DNA of 64,000 nt from Cherax quadricarinatus (taxonomy: Eukaryota > Arthropoda > Malacostraca > Decapoda > Parastacidae). This document shows, piece after piece, positions 21,501 to 31,273 of the stretch. Both the position numbers and the translations under genes were made by a program. The stretch is taken from NCBI RefSeq assembly GCF_038502225.1, contig NC_091390.1, positions 10,664,187 through 10,728,186 of the forward strand. Reading direction: 5' to 3'. The stretch's first letter is position 1. Each line of letters starts with the position of its first letter. The notes under the pieces are model-generated. The model was not told the origin of the DNA. It searched no databases and saw only the letters and a program-made list of their open reading frames with translations.

Positions 21501-23800
21501 TCAAACTTCATCACACAAGGTGATTTTCCTATCAAACATCAACACACAAGGTGATTTTCCTATAAAACATCATCACACATGGTGATTTTCCTATCAAACT
21601 TCATCACACAAGGAAATTTTCCAATCAAACATCATCACAAAAGGTGATTTTCCTATCAAACTTCATCACACAAGGTGCTTTTTCCTATCAAACTTCATCA
21701 CACAAGGTGATTTTCCTATAAAACGTCATCACACAAGGTGATTTTCCTATAAAACATCAACACACAAGGTGATTTTCCTATAAAACATCACACAATGTGA
21801 TTTTCCTCTCAAACTTCATCACACAAGGTGATTTTCCTATAAAACATCATCACACAAGGTGATTTTCCTATCAAACATCATCACACAAGGTGATTTTCCT
21901 ATCAAACATCATCACACAAAGTGATTTTCCTATCAAACATCATCACACATGGTGATTTTCCTATCAAACTTTATCACACAAGGTGATTTTCCTATCAAAC
22001 ATCACACAAGGTGATTTTCCTATCAAACATCACACAAGGTGAATTTCCTATCAAACATCATCACACAAGGTGATTTTCCTATCAAACATCATCACACAAG
22101 GTGATTTTCCTATCAAACATCACACAAGGTGATTTTCCTATCAAACTTCATCACACAAGGTGATTTTCCTATAAAACATCATCACACAAGGTGATTTTCC
22201 TATAAAACATCATCACACAAGGTGATTTTCCTATCAAACATCATCACACAAGGTGATTTTCCTATCAAACTTCATCAAACAAGGCGATTTTCTTATCAAA
22301 CTTCTTCACACAAGGTGATTTTCCTATCAAACATCATCACACAAGGTGATTTTCTTATTAAACTTCATCACACTAGGTGATTTTCTTATCAAACTTCATC
22401 ATGCAAGGTGATTTTCCTATCAAACATCATCACACAAGGTGATTTTCTTATCAAACTTCACCACACAAGGTGATTTTCCTATCAAACTTCATCACACAAG
22501 GTGATTTTCCTATCAAACATCAACACACAAGGTGATTTTCCTATAAAACATCATCACACAAGGTGATTTTCCTATCAAACTTCTTCACACAAGGTGATTT
22601 TCCTATCAAACTTCATCACTCAAGGTGATTTTCCTATCAAACTTCATCACACAAGGTGATTTTCCTATCAAACTTCATCACACATGGTGATTTTCCTATC
22701 AAACATCATCATCACACAATGTGATTTTCCTATCAAACATCATCACACAAGGTGATTTTCCTATAAAACATCACACAAGGTGATTTTCCTATCAAACTTC
22801 ATCACATAAGGCGATTTTCCTATCAAACATCATCACACAAGATGATTTTCCTATCAAACATCATCATGCAAGGTGATTTTCCTATCAAACTTCATCACAC
22901 AAGGTGATTTTCCTATCAAACATCATCACACAATGTGATTTTCCTATCAAACTTCATCACACAAGTTGATTTTCCTATCAAACATCATTACACAAGGTGA
23001 TTTTCCTATCAAACATCATCACACAAGGTGATTTTCCTATAAAACATCATCACACAAGGTGATTTTCCTATCAAACATCATCACACAAGGTGATTTTCCT
23101 ATAAAACATCATCACACAAGGTGATTTTCCTATCAAACATCATCACACAAGGCGATTTTCCTATCAAACATCATCACACAAGGCGATTTTCCTATCAAAC
23201 ATCATCACACAAGGTGATTTTCCTATCAAACATCATCACACAAGGTGATTTTCCTATCAAACATCATCACACAAGGTGATTTTCCTATCAAACATCATCA
23301 CACAAGGTGATTTTCCTATCAAACATCATCACACAAGGTGATTTTCCTATCAAACATCATCACACAAGGTGATTTTCCTATCAAACATCATTACACAAGG
23401 TGATTTTCCTGTAAAACATCTTCACACTAGGTGATTTTCCTATCAAACATCATCACACAAGGTGATTTTCCTATCAAACTTCATCACACAAGGTGATTTT
23501 CCTATCAAACATCATCACACAAGGTGATTTTCCTATCAAACATCATCACACAAGGTGATTTTCCTATCAAACATCATCACACAAGGTGATTTTCCTATCA
23601 AACATCATTACACAAGGTGATTTTCCTGTAAAACATCTTCACACTAGGTGATTTTCCTATCAAACTTCATCACACAAGGTGATTTTCCTGTAAAACATCT
23701 TCACACAAGGTGATTTTCCTATCAAACTTCATCACACAAGGTGATTTTCCTATCAAACATCATCACACAAGGTGATTGTCCTGTCATACTCCATTACTCC
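12508..23800 (+). repeat. 11.3-kb minisatellite of 31-bp and 28-bp units, array B (about 370 units)
   Basis: The main unit has the core AAGGTGATTTTCCTATCAAA followed by C(T/A)TCATCACAC. A 28-bp form lacks three bases of the TCATCACAC part. Variants at fixed places (CCTATAAAAC, CAACACACAAGG, TTGATTTTCCAATCATAC) mark larger copied blocks. The outermost units at 23780-24000 are strongly diverged (GATGGTTTTCCTGTCATAAT), as expected when the array interior is homogenised. Open frames of 60-83 codons inside are accidental. Confidence 0.95.
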
Positions 23801-24002
23801 ATCATTCACTTCTATGACTTTCACGTTACATTACATAAGATGGTTTTCCTGTCATAATTCACCACACAATGTAGTTTTCTTATGCTTAATCACAAAATAA
23901 GTTTTTTTCCTGTCATACTAAGTCTCATAGGAAGTTTTTTCCTGGCACAGTGAGTCTCACAGGAAGATTTTCTTGTCTTACTCTATCACTCAAGATGACT
24001 GG

Positions 24003-24102
24003 NNNNNNNNNNNNNNNNNNNNNNNNNNNNNNNNNNNNNNNNNNNNNNNNNNNNNNNNNNNNNNNNNNNNNNNNNNNNNNNNNNNNNNNNNNNNNNNNNN
24101 NN
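24003..24102. other. Assembly gap of 100 N
   Basis: Exactly 100 undetermined bases, the usual placeholder for a gap of unknown size. It lies about 200 bp past the end of the 31-bp array, so the true array length and what follows it are uncertain. Confidence 0.99.
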
Positions 24103-24424
24103 CACTAATATAAGGATATAAGAGAAGAGAATCACACACCATGTGTTGGCGTCCATGACACACACCAAGCTGTTGTTGTTGTTGTTAAGGGCCCCGAGAG
24201 GTGGTGCAGTATTATCCTGCTGCTGCTCCCCACAGGAGCAGTATCATTACAATTGACAGGGCAGATAAAGCCGGACTATCAGAATTAAAGGGAGCCATGT
24301 TGAAAGGGGTTCTGGTGGAAGCTGCAAGCAGAAATGATTCAGAGAGTTCTAAGTATGTGTTTAGCCTCATGATGGATGACTTGAGACACTAGTGGAAGTA
24401 AACTTAATAAATAGGATAAGGAAT
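24103..24424. other. Unique DNA after the gap
   Basis: Holds a short TTG repeat (24170-24187) and an unremarkable frame of 63 codons. No family recognised. Confidence 0.3.
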
Positions 24425-25090
24425 GCTACAAAATGTGACATGTGTGGGTATGGGTGGGTGTGAGTTGTACAAGAATGGTATACAATACCGACAAGATGAA
24501 ATTGAGACACATGTGCAACATCTGGGTATCTTTATTGTAGACGTTTCGCCATCCAGTGGCTTCATAAATACAAACTCCAGGACATAACTTGAAGACAGGA
24601 GAACTATGTACAGAAGATGAGGTAATCAGTCCCTCAACCTAGCAGTAGGTGCGAAGAGCACCGTAGTCGTGGAGATTCTGAAGCAGAAGCAAGGCGCCTG
24701 ACGCTTATATAGTAACGACAGGTGGAAATGGGACGGGTAGCAGACGAGGGCATAGTCACTGGTAGGCGGGATTCCCCAGTGGAAGTAGGTCCTTCCCAAT
24801 GAGATGGGTTAGTAGTAGTAGTTGTCGTAGTCGTGAAGGTTATGTACATGTCCTCAGAATCAAGATTCCATGATGTTGTAGTGTCTGGATGGCGAAACGT
24901 CTACAATAAAGATACCCAGATGTTGCACATGTGTCTCAATGGATGAGAGTTGGACCTGACTACTAGGTCAGTTGAATGTGACTGACCTGACTAGGTTAAG
25001 GCATTGGCTTAAACCAGTGGGAGAAATGGACTTGACATGCATGAGCCAGTAGGCCTGCTACAGTGTTCCCTTCTATGTTCTTATATTTCC
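24425..25090 (+). mobile_element. CR1-like LINE 3' UTR fragment split by a fold-back element
   Basis: 24430-24467 reads GTGGGTATGGGTGGGTGTGA, and 24949-25090 continues GAGTTGGACCTGACTACTAG ... CAGTAGGCCTGCTACAGTGT. Together these match, in inverse orientation, the 3' UTRs of the CR1-like copies at 37565-37750 and 61740-61935. The 24470-24948 element lies between the halves. Confidence 0.65.
24470..24948. mobile_element. Composite fold-back element, sister of the one at 3886-4496
   Basis: Starts with AAGAATGGTATACAATACCGAC and runs through GTAGACGTTTCGCCATCCAG, ATGAGGTAATCAGTCCCTCA and GCAGACGAGGGCATAGTCAC, the same order as the 3886 copy. It ends with a short plus-oriented arm, GGATGGCGAAACGTCTACAA and TAAAGATACCC. 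Flanking bases (GTGAGTTG/GAGAGTTG) give only a partial TSD. It interrupts a CR1-like LINE 3' UTR. Confidence 0.8.
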
Positions 25091-25530
25091 AGAGGATACT
25101 AGGTCAACTTACTGATCCTCCTGAAGTATCTAATCCGTTTCTGGCTTTGTAACAGTTTGTTAGTGTATTCTAACTCAGTTATCCCGTAAATTATGTAGCT
25201 TCTCAATAGCACTCTTTAGATCACAACTGGATGACTACAGACCAACTAAATAAAAGTTAAGATCTTTAATTAGAAATGTCTAGGTGGTAATAATTGCAGT
25301 TAGTTACTTGAATAATTAAGGAGATAATCTACACAGTTCTTGGAGTATAACTTACTAAACTTAATATCGTAGTTATTCTGTATATGAAATCATATGGTGC
25401 TTTGAGTACATTTGATAAGTAACTGTACTATTTAAATGTACTTTCTGATGTGTACTCATATGTACCCATAAGTACAAGAGTAATAGTGTGTGTTTTTAAA
25501 TGTTCGGTATGTGTTTGGATTGATTCAACT
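25091..25530. other. AT-rich unique DNA
   Basis: No open frame, repeat unit or RNA signal is recognised. Confidence 0.35.
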
Positions 25531-25535
25531 TAGAA

Positions 25536-25728
25536 TGTGGTCACAGTGGTGGCCTATGCTAACCTTCCTATGGTGTAGAAATATACCTAGTTGGATGAAT
25601 CTTATTGTGGCTAGCTGGTCCAGTGGCTAACGCGACGGTCTGGAGTTTTGAGAGAGACTGACCGCGGGTTCTATCCCCGCCCGTTGTATGGTTTGTTTGC
25701 AATCCTGTCATTACGATTTCGTGAACCA
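25536..25728 (+). mobile_element. tRNA-like SINE, plus strand
   Basis: The body GTGGTCACAGTGGTGGCCTA ... CCTAGTTGGATGAATC is followed by a tRNA-like segment (25613-25690). An A-box-like TAGCTGGTCCAGTGGCTAA is spaced from a B-box-like GCGGGTTCTATCCCCGC, a perfect 5-bp T-arm with a 7-base loop. The acceptor ends do not pair, so it is not a working tRNA gene. A conserved tail, TGTCATTACGATTTCGTGA, follows. Related copies lie at 26291-26387, 47036-47313 and 61087-61427. Confidence 0.7.
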
Positions 25729-25739
25729 GTAGAATGTGG

Positions 25740-26290
25740 GTGACAAATCCCTAAATAAGTTCTGAATTATCGAGGCGATGAGACGGTATGCTTGAACAAT
25801 ATGACGACCCATAGCCAAACAGCAGTAATGCTCGAGGCAGCAGTGAACAGAACAGCGTCGGGCAAAGAATCAAGGAGACCAAAACGAACCTAACTGTGGA
25901 CCTTCAGCAGATCCTTCACATAGGCATAAAACTCCCATATTACTGAAACTTGGACCAGCATTTGGAATTTCCCAACTACGACGGCGCGTAGATGCCAAAA
26001 CAACATAGGTCGGGATCAGAGATAGTGTCTCCACGACACTCATCAAATATCACTAGTCGAAATAATGTTTTGTGAACTGAGTTGCACAGTAATGAGAGAT
26101 ATATGTCCCAGCTCACCATCTCAGTCTAAATGACACGAGCTGAGAACAGCATTCTCCCAGACAGGCAGAGATGGGAGTGTTTCCTCAGCGAGGAATAGCG
26201 AGGGAGTGAGAAGTAGGACCGGCAGATACAACCCTGACTTGTACCAGATGGAGCCTGTCATGAACTGCGAAACAGGCGGGCAGGTAGTTG
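25740..26290. other. Unique DNA between inverted SINE tails
   Basis: Bounded by TCATTACGATTTCGTGA (25711-25728) and its inverse TCACGAAATCGTAATGA (26298-26315). No coding feature is recognised inside. Confidence 0.3.
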
Positions 26291-26387
26291 TATAGTGACT
26301 CACGAAATCGTAATGACACGATTGCAAACGCGACGGTCTGGAGTTTTGAGACTGACCGCTGGTTCAATCCCGGCCGGGGTATGGTTT
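26291..26387 (+). mobile_element. Rearranged tRNA-like SINE with inverted tail
   Basis: An inverted tail (GACTCACGAAATCGTAATGA, ending in GCAAA) is joined directly to a plus-strand tRNA-like half: CGCGACGGTCTGGAGTTTTG ... GGTTCAATCCCGGCC. In normal copies the tail follows the tRNA-like half in the same orientation. The join is at about 26327. Confidence 0.65.
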
Positions 26388-27054
26388 AGTTGTATAGTTA
26401 GCCAGTCAAAACTCTTCACCAGTGAGGACCATGAGAGGTGCAGTTGTTGCTTCATACCTACGTACATAAGCGAATAACATAAGTCAAATATAACTATTAA
26501 CGAAAAACTCAGCAATATAAAATTATATACAGTAATATACTCAATAATAATAGCATTCTTTTATCTGAGGTCTCAATAAGTGGATATACAACTCATAAAG
26601 CCAGAAATCAGTTATGCCAGACAGAATAATTTAGGAGCTGAGTCTCAACTCCTGCAGATACAATTTGGTGAATACAATTCGGTGGTAAATAAACAAAGAA
26701 AATCAGACTAATGAATCTGGACTTGTGCTTGTTTTCACTACAGAAAACCAGCACGAATTTAGGGAAGGAACATCCTGACCTACAATACTGGACTTGCATG
26801 ACATAATAATGGAAATTAAGCGTAAGTACAAGGTAATATAGTAGACTTCAAGAGGAGATTTGATATGGTATGACATCTTAGATTCTCGTACACTGAAAGA
26901 GCAGACATGTACTCAAGGAAAAGTGCTTGGGTGAATAAAGTACAAAAAGGTACAATATCGTAACTGAGTACACAAATAACCCATACATAGGTGAGAGAGA
27001 ATGGTCCTAATCGGACCAAAGCTTCGGTCCTGTGTAAGTGTTTATCTTATTAGA
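26388..27054. other. AT-rich DNA with a fragment of an interspersed repeat
   Basis: 26930-27035 (GTACAATATCGTAACTGAGT, AATAACCCATACATAGGTGA, GGTCCTAATCGGACC) resembles the segment at 27170-27285. Nothing else is recognised. Confidence 0.35.
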
Positions 27055-27130
27055 GCCAGCTGGCCAAGAGGTTAACGCACTTGCCTGTGAGTTTTATGAA
27101 TTGCTTACCATAGGTTCAAACCCGCGTCCT
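27055..27130 (+). mobile_element. tRNA-like sequence, second family
   Basis: AGCCAGCTGGCCAAGAGGTT (A-box-like) and CATAGGTTCAAACCCGCGT (B-box-like) are spaced about as in a tRNA. Acceptor pairing is poor and the anticodon arm is not clear. Probably the head of a SINE or a decayed tRNA copy. It differs from the 25613 family. Confidence 0.45.
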
Positions 27131-27139
27131 CCTCCCCCC

Positions 27140-27290
27140 TTTCCATGATTTGGAATGTTTACAAAGATCAGAAAAGCACAATACCGTGACTGGAACAATA
27201 TACAAATAACCCGCACATGGGAAAGAGCAGCTTAACACGACGTTCAGGTCTGACTTGGACCATTTACAAAGTCACACTGACACAAACGAG
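27140..27290 (-). repeat. Interspersed repeat with GGTCC-type hairpin
   Basis: Contains CACAATACCGTGACTGGAAC, AATAACCCGCACATGG and ACGTTCAGGTCTGACTTGGACC. In inverse the last part is a stem GGTCC..AGACC followed by TGAACGTCG, a diverged form of the hairpin-GAAACG arrangement. The segment at 10440-10530 is its relative. Confidence 0.45.
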
Positions 27291-28444
27291 CGAGTGATCC
27301 AGTATACATAGGCGAGGGGACAGGACCAAGAGAGGAAGAAAAAGTAGTGGCAGTGATAATACTGGTAATGGAAGTAATAACAGAAGTAAAAATAGTGATA
27401 GAAAGTAGGGGGGTAGTTTTAGTGGCACAAAATACAGAAAGAGGAGCGAAGGGTGAGGAACTAAGTCTAACGAAGAAGGATAAGGATATACGTGATAACG
27501 AAGAATAAGGTACTAAGAGTTTCAACAGAGCAGACAAAGACAAACAGTTTAAAATGCGAAACACAAGGATGAGAGTGTTGCTTAGAATACAAATGAACCA
27601 CAGAGGAGTTGGGAAATATTTCTTCTCTCAATGTGGTAAAATGAAATGAAGGTGGTGAGGTGGTGGTGGTGGTGTTAAGGCAAACTTCATGCACAGTTTC
27701 AAGAGTAGGAATGGTATTCCTAGGAGCCCAGGACCCAGTATATGCCAGATAGTTTTTGAAGTTATTAGACAGGGTCAGTAGCTGAGTTTAAACCCACAAA
27801 AGCAACTGGGTAAGCATACACACAGGTGCGCGTGCACACACATACTAGCAAAGAGGTGGGATCATGAGCTAAGATTCGATCACTGCAACCACAAGTAGGT
27901 CAGTACATAGGTGTATAGAGACGCACACACATGTGTATGTACGTATCTTTGAAAACTAGTAACTCTCACTCATGTGCACACACTCAGCCAGGTGGAAACG
28001 AGTGATGTCACCTTGGCTGATGTAGCCAGCTTCCACATGATTGGCGGTTTGAAATAGACAACTTCTACACTAGGAACTCCCAGTCCACAGGTCGAAAGGG
28101 CATCCCAAATGGTTGAGTGATGGTCACATAAAATGCATCATACATGCACAGGACACAAAATCCAAAGCAGTGGTTGACCAACGACTGGAAAATTACCAAT
28201 GATTTGAGTTGCAGCATTCCGCTCAAAATGTACATCTCCACTTACATTTGTCTTCTATTCATGATAACCTATCTGATGTGAATGATAAGCATGGAACAAG
28301 ATTCTACCACTGGATACATCCTACAAGGATAACTGAAGTCCTGAAGCGCCTACTGATTCATGTTGGATGCTGGAACCAAATCAACCAGCAAAGCCTTGTA
28401 GATGACCGAGCCAGACTAAACCTTTCTTAAATGTGTGTGCTGAT
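27291..28444. other. Unique DNA, no gene supported
   Basis: Contains a GGT run (27655-27675) and CA-rich stretches (27815-27960). Open frames of up to 106 codons on the minus strand have no motif and a low-complexity Ser/Leu/Thr composition. Nothing is annotated. Confidence 0.35.
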
Positions 28445-28610
28445 ATTATGACATTCTTACCTGGAGTATACCTGGAGTGGGTTTTGGGGGTCAACGCCCC
28501 CGCGGTTCTGTGGCCAGGCCTCATGGTAGATCAGGGCCTAATCAACCAGGCTGTTACTGCTGGCCGCACGCCAACCAACATACGAACCACAACCCGTTAC
28601 TATATATGCA
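28445..28610 (-). mobile_element. 3' end of a LINE with TACCTGGAG tail
   Basis: Starts with the tail TACCTGGAGTATACCTGGAG, then GGGGGTCAACGCCCCCGCGG, CAGGCCTCATGGTAGATCAG and CAACCAGGCTGTTACTGCTG. The same text at 35790-35935 is continuous with a minus-strand RT reading frame, which identifies it as the end of that LINE's ORF2 and tail. Here only the end survives. Confidence 0.7.
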
Positions 28611-28658
28611 ATAATATCACAGTAAGTTGATATCACTATATGCAAAAAAAATACAAAT

Positions 28659-28766
28659 GTGAAAAAAATGGTGAAATACAAAGCGCTTTGGTGATTTCTT
28701 AAATATTACAGATCCATGAGAATGTAAAAAAATCACGAAAGCGCTTAGAATTTCACTTTTTTTCAC
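28659..28766. repeat. Imperfect palindrome of about 108 bp
   Basis: The left arm GTGAAAAAAATGGTGAAATA, CAAAGCGCTTTGGTGATTT pairs with the right arm AAATCACGAAAGCGCTTAGA, ATTTCACTTTTTTTCAC. Mismatches are few and the loop is about 25 bp. Transcribed, it would form a long hairpin. No TSD was found. Confidence 0.75.
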
Positions 28767-29231
28767 TATGGTTGCTTTGCATCTTACTAAATATGAATTT
28801 AATATACTTGCCAATCTTTCTTACACGTAAGTTATATATAGAAGTTTTGTATAAACACTATCAATCTATTAATTTACTTTGAATATTCTATTATTTACGA
28901 GAATACGTTGACTATAAGTTGATTTAGTGAATTATACAACAAATGAGAGATTGAATGTTTTTAACTTCTTTATACAGTATAAATTCGATTATCAATTTCG
29001 GTTTGTTTTGGTGCAATAAGTTGAATTTATAATCAGCTTCATTAACTATCTCATTGACAATTTATTTAAAGCGTTAGTTAAAGATTAACAAATATTATAT
29101 TTGGATACATTTATGATTATTCATGGAGCAGTTAACACAAAACATATCACTGAAAATAGTTCTTCAGGTCCCTGAGACTTGTCAGTGGTACTTTCTTCTA
29201 TAAAAACGAATGTATACAAGAGGGGTCCACA
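28767..29231. other. AT-rich unique DNA
   Basis: No feature recognised before the 15-bp array. Confidence 0.35.
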
Positions 29232-29235
29232 TTAC

Positions 29236-30445
29236 GGCGCTTCACTTTACGGTGCTTCACTTTACGGCGCTTCACTTTACGGCACTTCACTTTACGGTGC
29301 TTCACTTTACGGCACTTCACTTTACGGCACTTCACTTTACGGCACTTCACTTTACGGCACTTCACTTTACGGCACTTCACTTTACGGCACTTCACTTTAC
29401 GGCACTTCACTTTACGGCACTTCACTTTACGGCACTTCACTTTACGGTACTTCACTTTACGGCACTTCACTTTACGGTACTTCACTTTACAGCACTTCAC
29501 TTTACGGTACTTCACTTTACGGTACTTCACTTTACGGTGCTTCACTTTACGGTGCTTCACTTTACAGCACTTCACTTTACGGTACTTCACTTTACGGCAC
29601 TTCACTTTACGGTGCTTCACTTTACGGCACTTCACTTTATGGTGCTTCACTTTACGGTGCTTCACTTTACGGTGCTTCACTTTACAGAACTTCACTTTAC
29701 GGTACTTCACTTTACGGCACTTCACTTTACGGTGCTTCACTTTACGGCACTTCACTTTATGGTGCTTCACTTTACGGTGCTTCACTTTACGGCGCTTCAC
29801 TTTACAGCGCTTCACTTTACGGTGCTTCACTTTACGGCGCTTCACTTTACAGCGCTTCACTTTATGGTGCTTCACTTTACGGCGCTTCACTTTACGGCAC
29901 TTCACTTTATGGTGCTTCACTTTACAGCGCTTCACTTCACGGCGCTTCACTTTACAGCGCTTCACTTTACGGTGCTTCACTTTACGGCGCTTCACTTTAC
30001 GGCGCTTCACTTTACGGCACTTCACTTTACGGCGCTTCACTTTACAGCGCTTCACTTTACGGTGCTTCACTTTACAGTGCTTCACTTTACGGTGCTTCAC
30101 TTTACAGCGCTTCACTTTACGGCGCTTCACTTTACAGCGCTTCACTTTATGGTGCTTCACTTTATGGTGCTTCACTTTATGGTGCTTCACTTTACGGTGC
30201 TTCACTTTACGGCGCTTCACTTTATTGTACTTCACTTTACGGTGCTTCACTTTACGACGCTTCACTTTACGGCGCTTCACTTTACGGCGCTTCACTTTAC
30301 GGCGCTTCACTTTACAGCGCTTCACTTTACGGTGCTTCACTTTACGGCGCTTCACTTTACGGCGCTTCACTTTACGGCGCTTCACTTTACGGCGCTTCAC
30401 TTTACGGCACTTCACTTTACGGTGCTTCACTTTACAGCGTTTCTC
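29236..30445 (+). repeat. 15-bp tandem array, about 81 units without indels
   Basis: The unit is GG(C/T)(G/A)CTTCACTTTAC; every unit stays in 15-bp register. Because 15 is a multiple of three, long frames are open on both strands (453 codons on plus reading S-L-Y-G-(A/T), 421 on minus reading K-V-K-(C/R/H)-R). The variable positions change amino acids as readily as silent sites in each frame, so I do not call a gene. Confidence 0.95.
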
Positions 30446-30643
30446 TAATGCGACGATTTTCAATTACACATCCTCATTTATTCAGACTTCATATAATAAA
30501 TATATTCAACACTCACTGTAAACGATGGACGAAACTATAATAAGGTGATTAATGTGCCTACTGTATTTGCATTTTCTAGGCCTAGCTCTATTGTACACTA
30601 AATATATGGTAGTGTAAACATGTGCTGTTATATACATTAGAAG
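30446..30643. other. Unique AT-rich spacer
   Basis: No feature recognised. Confidence 0.3.
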
Positions 30644-31032
30644 AATATCAAAATGGTATATAATACCGACAGATTGGTAGGTAAGACACATAGGCAACAG
30701 TAGGCAACTTTATTCCGAAACGTTTTGCCTACACAGTAGGCTTCTTCTGTCGAATACAGAAAGTAGGCAGGAACAGTAGAGATGTGAAGACGATGTAATC
30801 AGTCCATCACCCTTAAAGTCGTAGATTTGAGGTTGTCAGTCCCTCAGCCTGGAGAAGTTCTGTTCCATAGTCAGGAACTATCTGAGGCTGAGGGACTGAC
30901 AACCTCAAATCTACGACATCAAGGGTGATGGACTGATTACATCGTCTTTACATCTCTAATGTTCCTCCCTACTTTCGGTATTCTACTAAAGAAGCCTACT
31001 GTGTAGGCGAAACGTTTCGGAATAAAGTTACC
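30644..31032. mobile_element. Fold-back GAAACG-hairpin element with 14-bp TSD
   Basis: ATATACATTAGAAG (30630-30643) and ATATGCATTAGAAG (31033-31046) differ at one base. The insert opens with GGTATATAATACCGACAG, the minus arm has CGTTTTGCCTACACAGTAGG, and the plus arm has GAAGCCTACTGTGTAGGCGA followed by AACGTTTCGGAATAAAG. Arms pair through GGCTGAGGGACTGACAACCT. The right arm stops soon after AATAAAG, so it is truncated at that end. Confidence 0.8.
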
Positions 31033-31273
31033 ATATGCATTAGAAGGTGGAAAAAGGCCATGTTCTACCTATACAAAGATATCAACTTGACCACAGTAGC
31101 CCAGAGCCTAACCTACTGTGTAAGTGGACCAGCAAGTATGAGCCCAACTACCCTCCTGGTAGGTAGGTAGGTATATATTTCCCTTTGAGGTAAGTACCTG
31201 CTAAGTAATAATGAAACTGATATCAAGAACACCAATGGAAATAAGCCAATGGAAATAATTTATGTAACTGTAT

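Noticed and set aside
12508..23800. CRISPR-like regular spacing
   Set aside because: Units are directly adjacent with no unique spacers, and the genome is eukaryotic.
25613..25690. Functional tRNA gene
   Set aside because: A and B boxes and the T-arm are good, but the acceptor stem does not pair and the same text recurs with SINE tails.
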